From contig JAUXWC010000186.1 of assembly GCA_030685025.1 (NCBI GenBank), positions 1-55,612 on the forward strand: a DNA stretch of 55,612 bases, given 5' to 3'. The position numbers were made by a program, and so were the translations under genes. Positions 33,014-41,067 of this stretch are shown here, piece by piece (position 1 is the stretch's first letter; the number at the start of each line of letters is the position of its first letter). The notes below the pieces were generated by a model that was not told where the DNA came from, ran no database searches, and was given only the letters and a program-made list of their open reading frames with translations. This stretch comes from Rhodoferax sp. GTDB lineage: Bacteria > Pseudomonadota > Gammaproteobacteria > Burkholderiales > Burkholderiaceae_C.

Positions 33014-33062
33014 CGATTCGGCGGCGGTGTGGCCTGTCAACACCGCCTGCCTTCACAACAGG

Positions 33063-33093
33063 CCGATGCCGAGGTAACCCGGCATCGGTTTTT
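33063..33093 (+). terminator. intrinsic terminator of the TonB receptor gene
   Basis: The arms CCGATGCCG (33063-33071) and CGGCATCGG (33080-33088) form a perfect 9-bp stem followed by TTTTT, 50 bases after the stop. Confidence 0.85.
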
Positions 33094-33110
33094 GCATTCG
33101 ACATCTCGCG

Positions 33111-33265
33111 ATCAGTTGAGGACAGAGCTAAAGGTCTGTCCCGCAAAGTGAACAGCCGACATCCGACAATCAGTTGAGGACAGAGCTAAAGGTCTGTCCC
33201 GCAAAGTGAACAGCCGACATCCGACAATCAGTTGAGGACAGAGCTAAAGGTCTGTCCCGCAAAGT
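33111..33265 (+). repeat. tandem array of the 39-bp palindromic repeat (58-bp period)
   Basis: Three copies of a 39-bp unit lie at 33111, 33169 and 33227. Each contains GGACAGA and TCTGTCC arms around GCTAAAGG. The first two are followed by the same 19-bp spacer, so the array is two full 58-bp units plus a third 39-bp unit. The last copy ends 14 bases before the ATG of the 5'-nucleotidase gene and would be part of its leader. Related copies lie before pckG and inside metH. Confidence 0.9.
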
Positions 33266-33279
33266 ATCAGGAATTCATC

Positions 33280-34956
33280 ATGAAACACTTCTTGCCAACG
33301 GGCATGCGGGCTCTGGCGCTGGGCCTGGCACTTGTACTGGGTGGCTGTGCCACCGTCGACCAGCCACCAGCCCCGCCGCGCGAACTCAGCATCTTTTCCA
33401 TCAACGATTTCCATGGCCACCTGCAAGACAAGGGTCCGGTGCCCTTGATGGCGCGGGTGCCCAATGCGGCGGGCGAACTCAAGGGCCAACCCGCTGGCGG
33501 CGTGGCGCATTTGGCGACGGTGTTGCAGGGGCTGCGCGCGCAGCGTCAGCACAGTGTGTTTGTCGCGGCGGGTGATTTGATTGGGGCTACGCCCTTGTTG
33601 TCATCCCTGTTGAAGGACGAACCCACGCTGGCCGCCATGGGTGAACTGGGTCTGGTGGCCAGCGCCTTGGGCAACCACGAACTCGATGCGGGCCTGAAGG
33701 AGTTGCAGCGCAAGACGCGCGGCGAGTGCCCGCCCGAGGGCTGTGCCTGGCCGGGCTTCAAGGGAGCAGGCTTTCCCTACCTGGCGGCCAATATGCTGGA
33801 CGCGCAGACTGGCCTGCCAGTGTTGCCGACTCACCTGATGCGCGACGTGGCGGGCCTCAAGGTGGCCTTCGTGGGCGCGGTCACGCGTGACACACCGATG
33901 GTGGTGCTGCCTTCGGGCATCCGCGGCCTGCGCTTTGCGGACGAGGTGCAAACGCTCAATGCGCTGGTGCCACAACTCAGGGCTGAAGGCGCGCAGGTGT
34001 TGATCGCCGTGATGCACGAGGGCGCCTCGCACCAGGGCGCCGCCAATGACCCGAGTTATGCCTGCCCAGGCCTACAGGGTCGCGGGGTCGAGATCGCCAA
34101 GCGGCTCGACAAGGCTTATGCCGTACTGATCACCGGCCACACGCACCAAGCCTATACCTGCAAGATTGACGGCCGTCTGGTGGTGCAGGCCGGCAGCAAT
34201 GGCGGCTGGCTGACCGAGACCAGGTTGAAACTCAGTGCCGGTGGCGAGTTGCTCGATGCCCAGGCGATCAACCACCCCGTGTTGCAGGCGCAGTACTTGC
34301 CCAACCCGGCGTTTGCAGCGCTGGTGCGGCGCGCCGGCGAGTTGACGGCGAGCATCCGCAACAAGCCGATTGCCCAAATCAGCCGGGGCGCCCAGCGCAG
34401 TGTGCAGGCGCCCTTTGCCGACAGCACCCTGGGTAACCTGATTGCCGACGCCCAGTTGGCTTACGCCAAGCGCCGGGGCGCGGCGGATGTTGCGTTCATG
34501 AATCCCGGCGGCATCCGTGCTGATCTCACCGTGGAGCCGGGCCGCTCGGTCACGCTGGGCGACTTGTTCGCGGTGCAACCCTTTTCCAACGATCTGGTGG
34601 TGATGTCGCTTACCGGTGCACAACTGCGTGAGCTGTTGCAGCGTCAGTTGCCCAAGACCGACGGGCCACCCAGATTGTTGCAGGTGTCCCATTCACTGAG
34701 CTACCGCTGGACCTTGCACGACGGCAAGCCGACACTGGGCTTGGTGCAAGTCGATGGACAGGCGCTGGACCTTGGCCGCAGCTACCGTGTGGTGGTCAAC
34801 AACTTCATGGCTGAAGGCGGTGATGGCCACAGCACCTTCAACCTGGGCCGCGATCGGGTCAGCCTGGGCATGGATATCGACGCCCTGAGCGAGTTGCTGG
34901 CGGAGCAACCTCAAAGCGTCGAGCGCGTCCAGAGCGGCCGCATCGTGAAAGAGTAA
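33280..34956 (+). CDS. 5'-nucleotidase/2',3'-cyclic phosphodiesterase-type metallophosphatase lipoprotein
   Basis: A 558-residue protein. A lipoprotein signal (LALVLGGCATVDQ) is followed by the metallophosphatase motifs FSINDFHGHL, VAAGDLIGATPL, ALGNHELDAGL and ITGHTHQAYTC, which supply the two-metal ligands. The C-terminal 5_nucleotid_C domain has LGNLIADAQLAYAKRRGAAD, VAFMNPGGIRADL, and NNFMAEGGDGHS for nucleotide stacking. It releases phosphate from extracellular nucleotides, anchored in the envelope. The ATG at 33280 is preceded by CAGGAAT next to the palindromic repeat array. Confidence 0.87.
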   Translation: MKHFLPTGMRALALGLALVLGGCATVDQPPAPPRELSIFSINDFHGHLQDKGPVPLMARVPNAAGELKGQPAGGVAHLATVLQGLRAQRQHSVFVAAGDLIGATPLLSSLLKDEPTLAAMGELGLVASALGNHELDAGLKELQRKTRGECPPEGCAWPGFKGAGFPYLAANMLDAQTGLPVLPTHLMRDVAGLKVAFVGAVTRDTPMVVLPSGIRGLRFADEVQTLNALVPQLRAEGAQVLIAVMHEGASHQGAANDPSYACPGLQGRGVEIAKRLDKAYAVLITGHTHQAYTCKIDGRLVVQAGSNGGWLTETRLKLSAGGELLDAQAINHPVLQAQYLPNPAFAALVRRAGELTASIRNKPIAQISRGAQRSVQAPFADSTLGNLIADAQLAYAKRRGAADVAFMNPGGIRADLTVEPGRSVTLGDLFAVQPFSNDLVVMSLTGAQLRELLQRQLPKTDGPPRLLQVSHSLSYRWTLHDGKPTLGLVQVDGQALDLGRSYRVVVNNFMAEGGDGHSTFNLGRDRVSLGMDIDALSELLAEQPQSVERVQSGRIVKE

Positions 34957-35127
34957 GCATTGCGCAGGCACTGGCGGTATGTGCCCCGCCTGGCTTTAGC
35001 GAGCACCATTCGGGCCGTGCCGTGGCACTGGTGCTTCCACGACGACCTGAGCCGAGGCAATGTTCTCTTGGTTGCCGCAGACGATCACAAATCCGGGCAA
35101 GATCAGCAGGTTGAATCGTTTTCGAAA

Positions 35128-35146
35128 ATATTAGGATTGCTAATAT
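35128..35146 (+). promoter_or_regulatory. palindrome overlapping the start codon of the ArgP-like regulator
   Basis: ATATTAG (35128-35134), five bases, then CTAATAT (35140-35146) is a perfect inverted repeat whose last two bases are in the ATG at 35145. A bound dimer here would block the gene's own translation start and promoter, which suggests autoregulation. Confidence 0.6.
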
Positions 35147-36059
35147 GAGTACGTTTGATCCTGACGCTCTGGAGTGCTTGGCCGCGATCATGGAGGAGGG
35201 GGGCTTTAAGCGCGCGGCGGTACGCTTGTCGATCACCCAGTCGGCGGTGTCGCAGCGCCTGCGCTCGCTGGAGGTGCAGGTTGGCACGGTGCTGATTGTG
35301 CGCAGCCGCCCGCTCAAGGCGACGTCGGCCGGGCGCTTGCTGCTCAAACACGCGATGCAGATGCGCCTGCTGCGCGCCGATCTGGAGCGCGACCTCAGGG
35401 AGCTGGCCCCGGGCGCCGCCGCCAGCGGGGTGGACCAGGAGCAAATATCGATTGCCATCAACGCCGACAGCATCGCCACTTGGGCGCTGCCCGCGCTGAG
35501 CACGCTGGCGCACCAAGGCTTGGCGATGGAGATCATCACCGACGACCAGGACTTCACCCATGGCTGGCTGCGCGAGGGCCAGGTGCTGGGTTGCGTCACG
35601 ACCCTCAAGCAGGCCTTGCGCGGCTGCAAGATGGTGCCCTTGGGGGCGATGTCTTATGTGGCGGTGGCGGAGGCGGCCTTTGCGGCGGCGCATTTTCCCG
35701 ACGGGCTGACCCAGCACAATTTCCAGAAGGCGCCGTTCATCGCCTTCAATCGTAAAGATGATCTGCAATCCGAGTTCGTTTGCCGGGCCTTTGGACTCAA
35801 GCGAATTTCCCTGCGTCAGATGTTTGTGCCCAGCTCAGAGGGTCAGGTGCGCGCGGTTCTGGCCGGCTGGGGGGTCAGTGTCTTGCCCGAGCTTCAGGTG
35901 CGTGCCCAGTTGAAGGCCGGGAAGTTGATCAATATCGCGCCCGACCTGGTGTTGCCGATCGAGCTGTATTGGCATTGCTGGAATCTTGACTCGGTGGTGC
36001 TCGACGGTCTCACCGAAGCCCTCACCAGCGCTGCAGCGCTATCCCTGGTCCGGCCCTAA
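35145..36059 (+). CDS. argP: LysR-family regulator, ArgP (IciA)-like
   Basis: A 304-residue protein. The N-terminal winged helix is ALECLAAIMEEGGFKRAAVR followed by LSITQSAVSQRLRSLEVQVG. The effector domain includes ISIAINADSIATWALPALST, DQDFTHGWLREGQVLGCVTT and PFIAFNRKDDLQSEFV, all typical of ArgP, which senses lysine/arginine and activates basic amino-acid exporters and metabolic genes. Usually the exporter gene argO (lysE) is divergent from it. Here only about 190 bases of non-coding sequence lie upstream before an unrelated nucleotidase gene, so the partner is elsewhere or lost. Confidence 0.85.
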   Translation: MSTFDPDALECLAAIMEEGGFKRAAVRLSITQSAVSQRLRSLEVQVGTVLIVRSRPLKATSAGRLLLKHAMQMRLLRADLERDLRELAPGAAASGVDQEQISIAINADSIATWALPALSTLAHQGLAMEIITDDQDFTHGWLREGQVLGCVTTLKQALRGCKMVPLGAMSYVAVAEAAFAAAHFPDGLTQHNFQKAPFIAFNRKDDLQSEFVCRAFGLKRISLRQMFVPSSEGQVRAVLAGWGVSVLPELQVRAQLKAGKLINIAPDLVLPIELYWHCWNLDSVVLDGLTEALTSAAALSLVRP

Positions 36060-36090
36060 CAAATATCGCCAGACTCGCAACGTGCGCCGC

Positions 36091-36163
36091 CGGGCCGCCC
36101 CAAGGCGCGAGGGCCCCCTCGGGGGGGGCAGCGCAGCACACTCAGTGGCAAGCGTGGGGGCCA
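36091..36163 (+). repeat. GC-rich intergenic repeat element
   Basis: The stretch contains GGGCCGCCCCAAGGCGCGAG, then GGGCCCCCTCGGGGGGGG and CAGCGCAGCACACTCAGTGG, ending GCGTGGGGGCC. Several G and C blocks fold back on each other. I recall closely similar intergenic elements from Comamonadaceae genomes, but I cannot check that here. It lies between convergent argP and uspA genes and could terminate both. Confidence 0.55.
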
Positions 36164-36168
36164 GTTCT

Positions 36169-36591
36169 TCATCGCACCATCAGAACGGGCACGCGGCAGT
36201 GCGCCAGCACCTGGGTTGCCACCGAGCCCATCACGAGGCTCATCAGCGCGCCGTGGCCGTGCGAGCCCATCACCACCAAGTCAAACTGGCCGGCATCGGC
36301 AAACTTGGCGATCGTCTGCCCTGCATGGCCGACCTTCCACTCGCTCTTGGCGTCGATGCCGTGGCGCAGCAGGAACTTGGTGACCGGTGCAATCACCTTC
36401 TCGGACTCGTCGGTGTAATAGGCGTCAACGATTTCCTTGCCGACGGCGGCGCGCGCGCGCGGTGGCAAGGCGGGCTGCACCGTCAACACCGTGTAGGAAT
36501 TGCTATTGGCAAACAACTCGGAATGGGTTGCCAGGTAGGCGAGCATTTTCTTGGTGTAGGGACTGCCATCAACTGCAAGAAGGATTTTCAT
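36169..36591 (-). CDS. universal stress protein (UspA family)
   Basis: A 140-residue protein starting MKILLAVDGSPYTKKMLAYL, with the ATP-binding signature VVMGSHGHGALMSLVMGSVA and the terminal HCRVPVLMVR. The G-x2-G-x9-G-S spacing marks an ATP-binding Usp. The protein is a small cytoplasmic stress-response factor; no specific partner is visible. Just beyond its start lies a gap of about 90 bases to the end of a LysR gene on the same strand. Confidence 0.9.
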   Translation of the reverse strand: MKILLAVDGSPYTKKMLAYLATHSELFANSNSYTVLTVQPALPPRARAAVGKEIVDAYYTDESEKVIAPVTKFLLRHGIDAKSEWKVGHAGQTIAKFADAGQFDLVVMGSHGHGALMSLVMGSVATQVLAHCRVPVLMVR

Positions 36592-36682
36592 GGGGCCTCG
36601 CCAATCAAAGAGACCAGTGTACCCAAGGCGCCTGGCACCGCGCTACGCCAGGTTTGGGCTATTGCGCGCACCGCTGCCGGGC

Positions 36683-37639
36683 TCACACGGCAAAAGCGGC
36701 GCTCGCCACGTCGACAATGGTCTTGCGCAGCCACTGGTGGGCACCTTCGTGCTGCAAGCGGCTGTGCCAGAGTGTGTCGATATGCATCGAGGGGACTTCG
36801 AACGGCAGTTCGCGCAGCACCAATTGGTCGGCAATCCCGGTCACGCCCACGAAGTGGCGGGGCAGCACCGTCAGCAAGTTGGAGCTGGCGACGACCTGGC
36901 CGGCCGTGAAGAACTGGTTGACGGTGATCACGATGCGACGGCTCCGGTTGAGTGCGGCCAGGGCCTCATCGATGAAGCCGTGGGGGCGGCCCGAAAAACT
37001 CACCAGCAGGTGGCGTGCGGTGCAAAAACGCTCCAGCGTCAAGGCACCACTGGCCAAGGGGTGATCACGCCGCATGGCGCACACGTATTGCCCGCTGTAG
37101 AGGCGCTGGTGGGCAAATGCCACCGCGTCGTCATGCTCGGCGCGGGCGGTCAAGTCGGCCATCACGGCCGGGAAGTAGCCCACCGCCAGGTCCGCTTGCT
37201 CGCCATCGAGCAGGCGGCGCGGATCACGCGTGGTCAGCGGCAACACGCGAACCGACACGCCCGGGGCGTCACGGTCCATCACGGCGATCAGTCCTGGCAT
37301 CAGTGCCGCCGCAGTGGCGTCGGCCATCGCCAGGTTGAAGGTGGTCTTGGCTTGAGCCGGGTCGAAGACGCTGGGCGCCAAGGACGATTGCAGTTGCCGC
37401 AAGGCGTCGCGAACCGAGGGCCACAGGGCCAAGGCGCGTGGCGTGGCGGCCAAGCCCTGGCCACTGCGCTGCAGCAGTTCGTCGCCGAGCGTTTCTCGCA
37501 GCCGACGCAAGGCGTTGCTGACGGCCGGCTGGCTCAGCGAGAGATTCTGTGCGGCCCGCGTCAGACTGCGTTCGGCCATAACTTCGTCGAAGACACGCAG
37601 CAGATTCAGGTCCAGAGTGCGGAAGTTGATGGTGTTCAT
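36683..37639 (-). CDS. LysR-family transcriptional regulator (NodD/PcpR-like group)
   Basis: A 318-residue protein. The N-terminus is TLDLNLLRVFDEVMAERSLT followed by RAAQNLSLSQPAVSNALRRL, the LysR winged helix. Then TFNLAMADATAAALMPGLIA opens the periplasmic-binding-like effector domain, as in the NodD/NahR branch. It ends in HIDTLWHSRLQHEGAHQWLR. The target is unknown. It is divergent from a small membrane protein gene, and an inverted repeat lies right in front of its start. Confidence 0.88.
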   Translation of the reverse strand: MNTINFRTLDLNLLRVFDEVMAERSLTRAAQNLSLSQPAVSNALRRLRETLGDELLQRSGQGLAATPRALALWPSVRDALRQLQSSLAPSVFDPAQAKTTFNLAMADATAAALMPGLIAVMDRDAPGVSVRVLPLTTRDPRRLLDGEQADLAVGYFPAVMADLTARAEHDDAVAFAHQRLYSGQYVCAMRRDHPLASGALTLERFCTARHLLVSFSGRPHGFIDEALAALNRSRRIVITVNQFFTAGQVVASSNLLTVLPRHFVGVTGIADQLVLRELPFEVPSMHIDTLWHSRLQHEGAHQWLRKTIVDVASAAFAV

Positions 37640-37644
37640 GCTTA

Positions 37645-37663
37645 ATTCATCACCAATATGAAT
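37645..37663 (+). promoter_or_regulatory. inverted repeat upstream of the LysR gene
   Basis: ATTCAT (37645-37650), seven bases, then ATGAAT (37658-37663) is a perfect inverted repeat with the T-N11-A form of a LysR-type site (TTCAT...ATGAA). It lies six bases before the LysR start in an AT-rich divergent region, so it is a likely autoregulatory site. Confidence 0.55.
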
Positions 37664-37764
37664 AACCTACATCATAAAGATAAAGTTGAGTAATAGTGGT
37701 GTAAACCCTAATATCCGCCTGACCCAGTTAACTCGCCACAAGCGCAACGAAAGGGGACCACACC

Positions 37765-38301
37765 ATGGCCAGCACAATGACTTCATCTTATTCCGCGCCG
37801 CGTTCCGGCGCGGCTCGTACGTCGGCCGACGCCGGTACCAATCCCAAATCGGCTGCTCGCTATGACGCCGCGAAGGGCCTGAGCGCCATGCTGCTCGCGG
37901 CCATGGTCTCGGCTCTGGTGGTCGTCGCGGACCGACTGATCGACACCTGGGCCGACGGCCATCTGCTGGCCGCCTGGGTCGCCCTGTGGGCCGTCGGGTT
38001 TGCAGCGCTTGCCGTTTTTGGCGGTGCGGCGCGCAAGGTGGCAGCTACCGTGTTGGCGGCGCTGGACAGTTGGTCTCAACGCATCGCCCAGGCGCGTGCG
38101 GACGAGCGTCTGTGGGCGATTGCCCTGAGCGATCCGCGCGTGATGGCGGACCTGCAAATGGCGATCCAGCGCGGCCAGTCGGAAGTCAGCCCGATCGTGC
38201 GCCAAAGTGGCCTGAGTCGCCTGGCGCAAAAGCTTGCCACAGTGCCGCCGCGTGAAGAACCGCGCATGCCCAATGGCCGAACCTATTTGCCTTACGTCTG
38301 A
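37765..38301 (+). CDS. membrane protein of unknown function
   Basis: A 178-residue protein. After a Ser/Ala-rich start, two membrane helices (LSAMLLAAMVSALVVVADRL; LLAAWVALWAVGFAALAVFG) are followed by a cytoplasmic helix-rich tail with WSQRIAQARADERLWAIALS and NGRTYLPYV at the end. The AAAGGGGACCACACC upstream gives a good ribosome site. It is divergent from a LysR regulator and shares a strong terminator with the convergent pckG gene. I recall similar proteins across Comamonadaceae but know no function. Confidence 0.75.
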   Translation: MASTMTSSYSAPRSGAARTSADAGTNPKSAARYDAAKGLSAMLLAAMVSALVVVADRLIDTWADGHLLAAWVALWAVGFAALAVFGGAARKVAATVLAALDSWSQRIAQARADERLWAIALSDPRVMADLQMAIQRGQSEVSPIVRQSGLSRLAQKLATVPPREEPRMPNGRTYLPYV

Positions 38302-38314
38302 AACAGACCACTTC

Positions 38315-38348
38315 AAGCAAAAGCCACCCGCTCGGGTGGCTTTTGCTT
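38315..38348. terminator. bidirectional intrinsic terminator
   Basis: A perfect 15-bp stem (AAGCAAAAGCCACCC at 38315-38329 with its complement at 38334-38348) closes a GCTC loop. A-rich and T-rich ends on each side allow it to work for the membrane protein gene on the plus strand and for pckG on the minus strand. Confidence 0.9.
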
Positions 38349-38382
38349 TGCGCGAGAACTTTGCGCCCTGCCCATGGCACGA

Positions 38383-40269
38383 TCAATCGGCCAGGCGCTG
38401 CTCGATCCTGGCTTTGGTGGCCAGCAATTCCTTGGGCAGGTGGTGCGCTAACTGCTGGAACAGCTCCGCGTGCAACTTCAGCTCGTCGCGCCACGCGGCC
38501 TTGTCGATGTTGGTGACAGTGTCGAATTGCGCGGCCGTGAAGCCCAGGCCGTTCCAGTTGATCTCGCTGTAGGCGGGGCTGACGCCAAACACGTTGTCCT
38601 GACCCGCTGCCTTGCCTTCGATACGGTCAACCATCCACTTGAGCACACGCATGTTTTCGCCGTAGCCAGGCCAGACGAACTTGCCATCGTCGCCCTTGCG
38701 GAACCAGTTGACGCAGTAGATCTTGGGCAGCGTGTGGCCGCATTCTTCCAGCTTGTGTTCCATGTCCAGCCAGTGCTGGAAATAGTCGCTCATGTTGTAG
38801 CCACAGAAGGGCAGCATGGCAAACGGATCACGGCGCACCACGCCCATCTGGCCGACGGCCGCAGCGGTGGTTTCGGAACCCATGGTGGCGGCCATATACA
38901 CGCCTTCCATCCAGGTACGGGCTTCGGTCACCAGCGGCACGGTGGTGGAGCGACGGCCGCCGAAGATGAAGGCGTCGATCGCCACGCCCTTGGGGTTGTC
39001 CCACTCGGGGTCTAGCGCGGGGTTGTTGGTCGCTGCCACGGTGAAGCGGGAGTTGGGGTGGGCCGCTTTGGCGCCGGTTTCCTTGGCAATGGCCGGCGTC
39101 CAGTCCTTGCCCTGCCAGTCGATCAGGTGGGCCGGCACGCCGCCACCATCCTTCTCCATACCTTCCCACCACACGTCACCGTCGTCGGTGAGCGCCACGT
39201 TGGTGAAAATCACATTCTTGTCCAGCGAGCGCATGCAGTTGGGGTTGGTGTGCATGTTGGTGCCGGGGGCCACGCCAAAGTAGCCGGCCTCGGGGTTGAT
39301 GGCGTACATCTTGCCGTCCGCATGGGGCTTGACCCAGGCAATGTCGTCACCGATGGTGGTGACTTTCCAGCCTTCAAAGCCGGCCGGTGGCACCAGCATC
39401 GAGAAGTTGGTCTTGCCGCAAGCGCTGGGGAATGCGGCTGCCACATGGTATTTTTTGCCTTGCGGATTGGTCACGCCCAGGATCAGCATGTGTTCAGCCA
39501 GCCAGCCCTGGTCGCGACCCATGTTGGAGGCGATGCGCAGCGCGAAGCATTTCTTACCCAGTAGGGCGTTGCCGCCGTAGCCCGAACCGTAGGACCAGAT
39601 CTCGCGCGTCTCGGGGTAGTGCACGATGTATTTGGTCTTGTTGCAGGGCCACTTCACGTCCGCCTGACCATCTGCGAGGGGTGCGCCGACGGTGTGCACG
39701 CACGGCACAAACGGCCCGTTGACACCGAGTATGTCGTACACCGCCTTGCCCATGCGGGTCATGATCTTCTGGTTGACCGCCACGTAGGCGCTATCGGTCA
39801 GCTCGATGCCAATGTGCGAGATGTGCGAGCCCAGCGGACCCATCGAAAACGGCACCACGTACAGGGTGCGGCCACGCATACAGCCGTCGAACAGGGCCGG
39901 CGTGCCGTCAGCCTGGCCCGATTGCAGCAGCGCGCGCATCTCGGCCGGCGCCATCCAGTTGTTGGTGGGGCCGGCGTTTTCTGATTGATCGGAGCAGATG
40001 TAGGTGCGGTCTTCCACGCGGGCCACGTCGCTCGGATCGGAGCAGGCCAAAAAGCTGTTGGGACGTTTGACCGGGTTCAGTTTTGTAAAGGTGCCGGCGT
40101 CGACCAGTTGCTGGCACAGACGCCCGTATTCCTCGTCGGAGCCGTCGCACCAGTAGATGGTGTCTGGCTTGGTCAGGGCGACCATGTCGGCGACCCAGGC
40201 GATCAGCCTGGCGTTCTTGACGTAGCTGGGGGCATTGAGGTTGATGCCCTGGATCACGGGTGAGTTCAT
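38383..40269 (-). CDS. pckG: phosphoenolpyruvate carboxykinase (GTP)
   Basis: A 628-residue enzyme of normal length. It has [20 protein letters not shown] with substrate-binding residues, the P loop [20 protein letters not shown] with the reactive Cys of GTP-type enzymes, [16 protein letters not shown] for Mg/Mn, [19 protein letters not shown], and [17 protein letters not shown]. It converts oxaloacetate and GTP to PEP, CO2 and GDP, the first step of gluconeogenesis. The ATG at 40269 has AAGGAGC upstream. Two copies of the 39-bp palindromic repeat lie 17-115 bases upstream in its leader or promoter zone. Confidence 0.95.
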   Translation of the reverse strand: MNSPVIQGINLNAPSYVKNARLIAWVADMVALTKPDTIYWCDGSDEEYGRLCQQLVDAGTFTKLNPVKRPNSFLACSDPSDVARVEDRTYICSDQSENAGPTNNWMAPAEMRALLQSGQADGTPALFDGCMRGRTLYVVPFSMGPLGSHISHIGIELTDSAYVAVNQKIMTRMGKAVYDILGVNGPFVPCVHTVGAPLADGQADVKWPCNKTKYIVHYPETREIWSYGSGYGGNALLGKKCFALRIASNMGRDQGWLAEHMLILGVTNPQGKKYHVAAAFPSACGKTNFSMLVPPAGFEGWKVTTIGDDIAWVKPHADGKMYAINPEAGYFGVAPGTNMHTNPNCMRSLDKNVIFTNVALTDDGDVWWEGMEKDGGGVPAHLIDWQGKDWTPAIAKETGAKAAHPNSRFTVAATNNPALDPEWDNPKGVAIDAFIFGGRRSTTVPLVTEARTWMEGVYMAATMGSETTAAAVGQMGVVRRDPFAMLPFCGYNMSDYFQHWLDMEHKLEECGHTLPKIYCVNWFRKGDDGKFVWPGYGENMRVLKWMVDRIEGKAAGQDNVFGVSPAYSEINWNGLGFTAAQFDTVTNIDKAAWRDELKLHAELFQQLAHHLPKELLATKARIEQRLAD

Positions 40270-40285
40270 GGAAAAGCTCCTTTTA

Positions 40286-40324
40286 ATCGGTTGAGGACAG
40301 AGCTGAAGGTCTGTCCCGCAAAAT
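40286..40324 (+). repeat. 39-bp palindromic repeat, copy in pckG leader
   Basis: TTGAGGACAGAGCTGAAGGT followed by CTGTCCCGCAAAAT matches the unit found at 33111 apart from a few bases (A to G in the loop, GT to AT at the end). The GGACAGA/TCTGTCC arms are intact. It lies 17 bases upstream of the pckG start codon. Confidence 0.88.
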
Positions 40325-40334
40325 TTCACGATGG

Positions 40335-40384
40335 TCGAGGACAGAGCTGGCTCGCTACGCGTAGCTGCGGTCTGTCCTGCAAAG
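40335..40384 (+). repeat. 39-bp palindromic repeat, copy with an inserted palindrome
   Basis: The arms GGACAGA and TCTGTCC are present but the loop has been replaced by a longer one containing GCTACGCGTAGC, a perfect 12-bp palindrome (40354-40365). The whole unit is about 50 bp. It lies 10 bases from the previous copy, upstream of pckG. Confidence 0.85.
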
Positions 40385-40786
40385 TCTCAGAATCGTCTTT
40401 CCAAAACCTGCGTCACGGCCAGGGGCGCCATGGGGGAGCTTTCAAAAAACGGTTTCATGCAAACTCGCACGGGCCGAGCCCGCAATGTGCTGTGCACAGG
40501 ACTCTTGGGGCCGCGGAGGATGGGCGGCCACGGGGCAGTGAGGGGTGGTTCACGTTCGTCAAGCCACTGTGAGTGACGATTTTATGAACTTGGATGTCGG
40601 TTACCTGACGATTACATCTGAAAGTTATGCAAAACAAGCATCATCTTATGCGCCCATTCGGCGACCGGGATGACGGCCTTGACGCAATCGACGGCGGGCC
40701 GGGAACGGCTGCGCCGGCCAACTTGGCCGGCGCTCTTGAGGATCTAGGAAGAGGGCGCCGCGCGGGGCCGCGCCCGAAAATGGCCC
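40385..40786. other. non-coding region upstream of pckG
   Basis: I see no convincing gene in these 400 bases. There is a perfect hairpin GCGCCGGCC-N5-GGCCGGCGC (40711-40733) and a second GC-rich fold, GGGCGC ... GCGCCC (40753-40775), which lies just downstream of the small minus-strand gene and may end its transcript. An AT-richer stretch at 40570-40650 probably holds the pckG promoter, but I cannot place the boxes with confidence. Confidence 0.5.
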
Positions 40787-40927
40787 TCAGGCCATGAAGA
40801 CAGCGATAAACGCCAACAGGAACATCAAGACGCCACCCATGACCGGCAACACGATCGGCATCAATGGGACGATCTTCTCAACCGCGTCGGCTTCTGGGGC
40901 AGCGGGAGAGGTGGCGTGCGTTGACAT
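40787..40927 (-). CDS. 46-residue single-span membrane protein
   Basis: Minus-strand ATG at 40927 gives MSTHATSPAAPEADAVEKIV, then PLMPIVLPVMGGVLMFLLAF and IAVFMA, stop at 40787. A soluble acidic N-terminus precedes one strong membrane helix that runs to the C-terminus. The ribosome site is modest (GAAAG). The clean amphipathic-to-hydrophobic layout and the absence of competing frames support it as real. I recall similar tiny proteins in Comamonadaceae; no function is known to me. Confidence 0.65.
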   Translation of the reverse strand: MSTHATSPAAPEADAVEKIVPLMPIVLPVMGGVLMFLLAFIAVFMA

Positions 40928-41067
40928 GGCGTGCTTTCATGTAGTCGGGTAGGGAAGACCGCAAGAGTTTACCTGCTGCCGATGAAACGCGCTGCCATGA
41001 GCCATGCGCGCGCGTGCTGAAAGGGGCGACCCACGGCTGGTCCCCGAATTTTCTACAATCCCTGGCT

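Noticed and set aside
33111-33265. Possible CRISPR array
   Set aside because: The repeats are separated by identical spacers, so it is a tandem repeat and not CRISPR; no cas genes are near.
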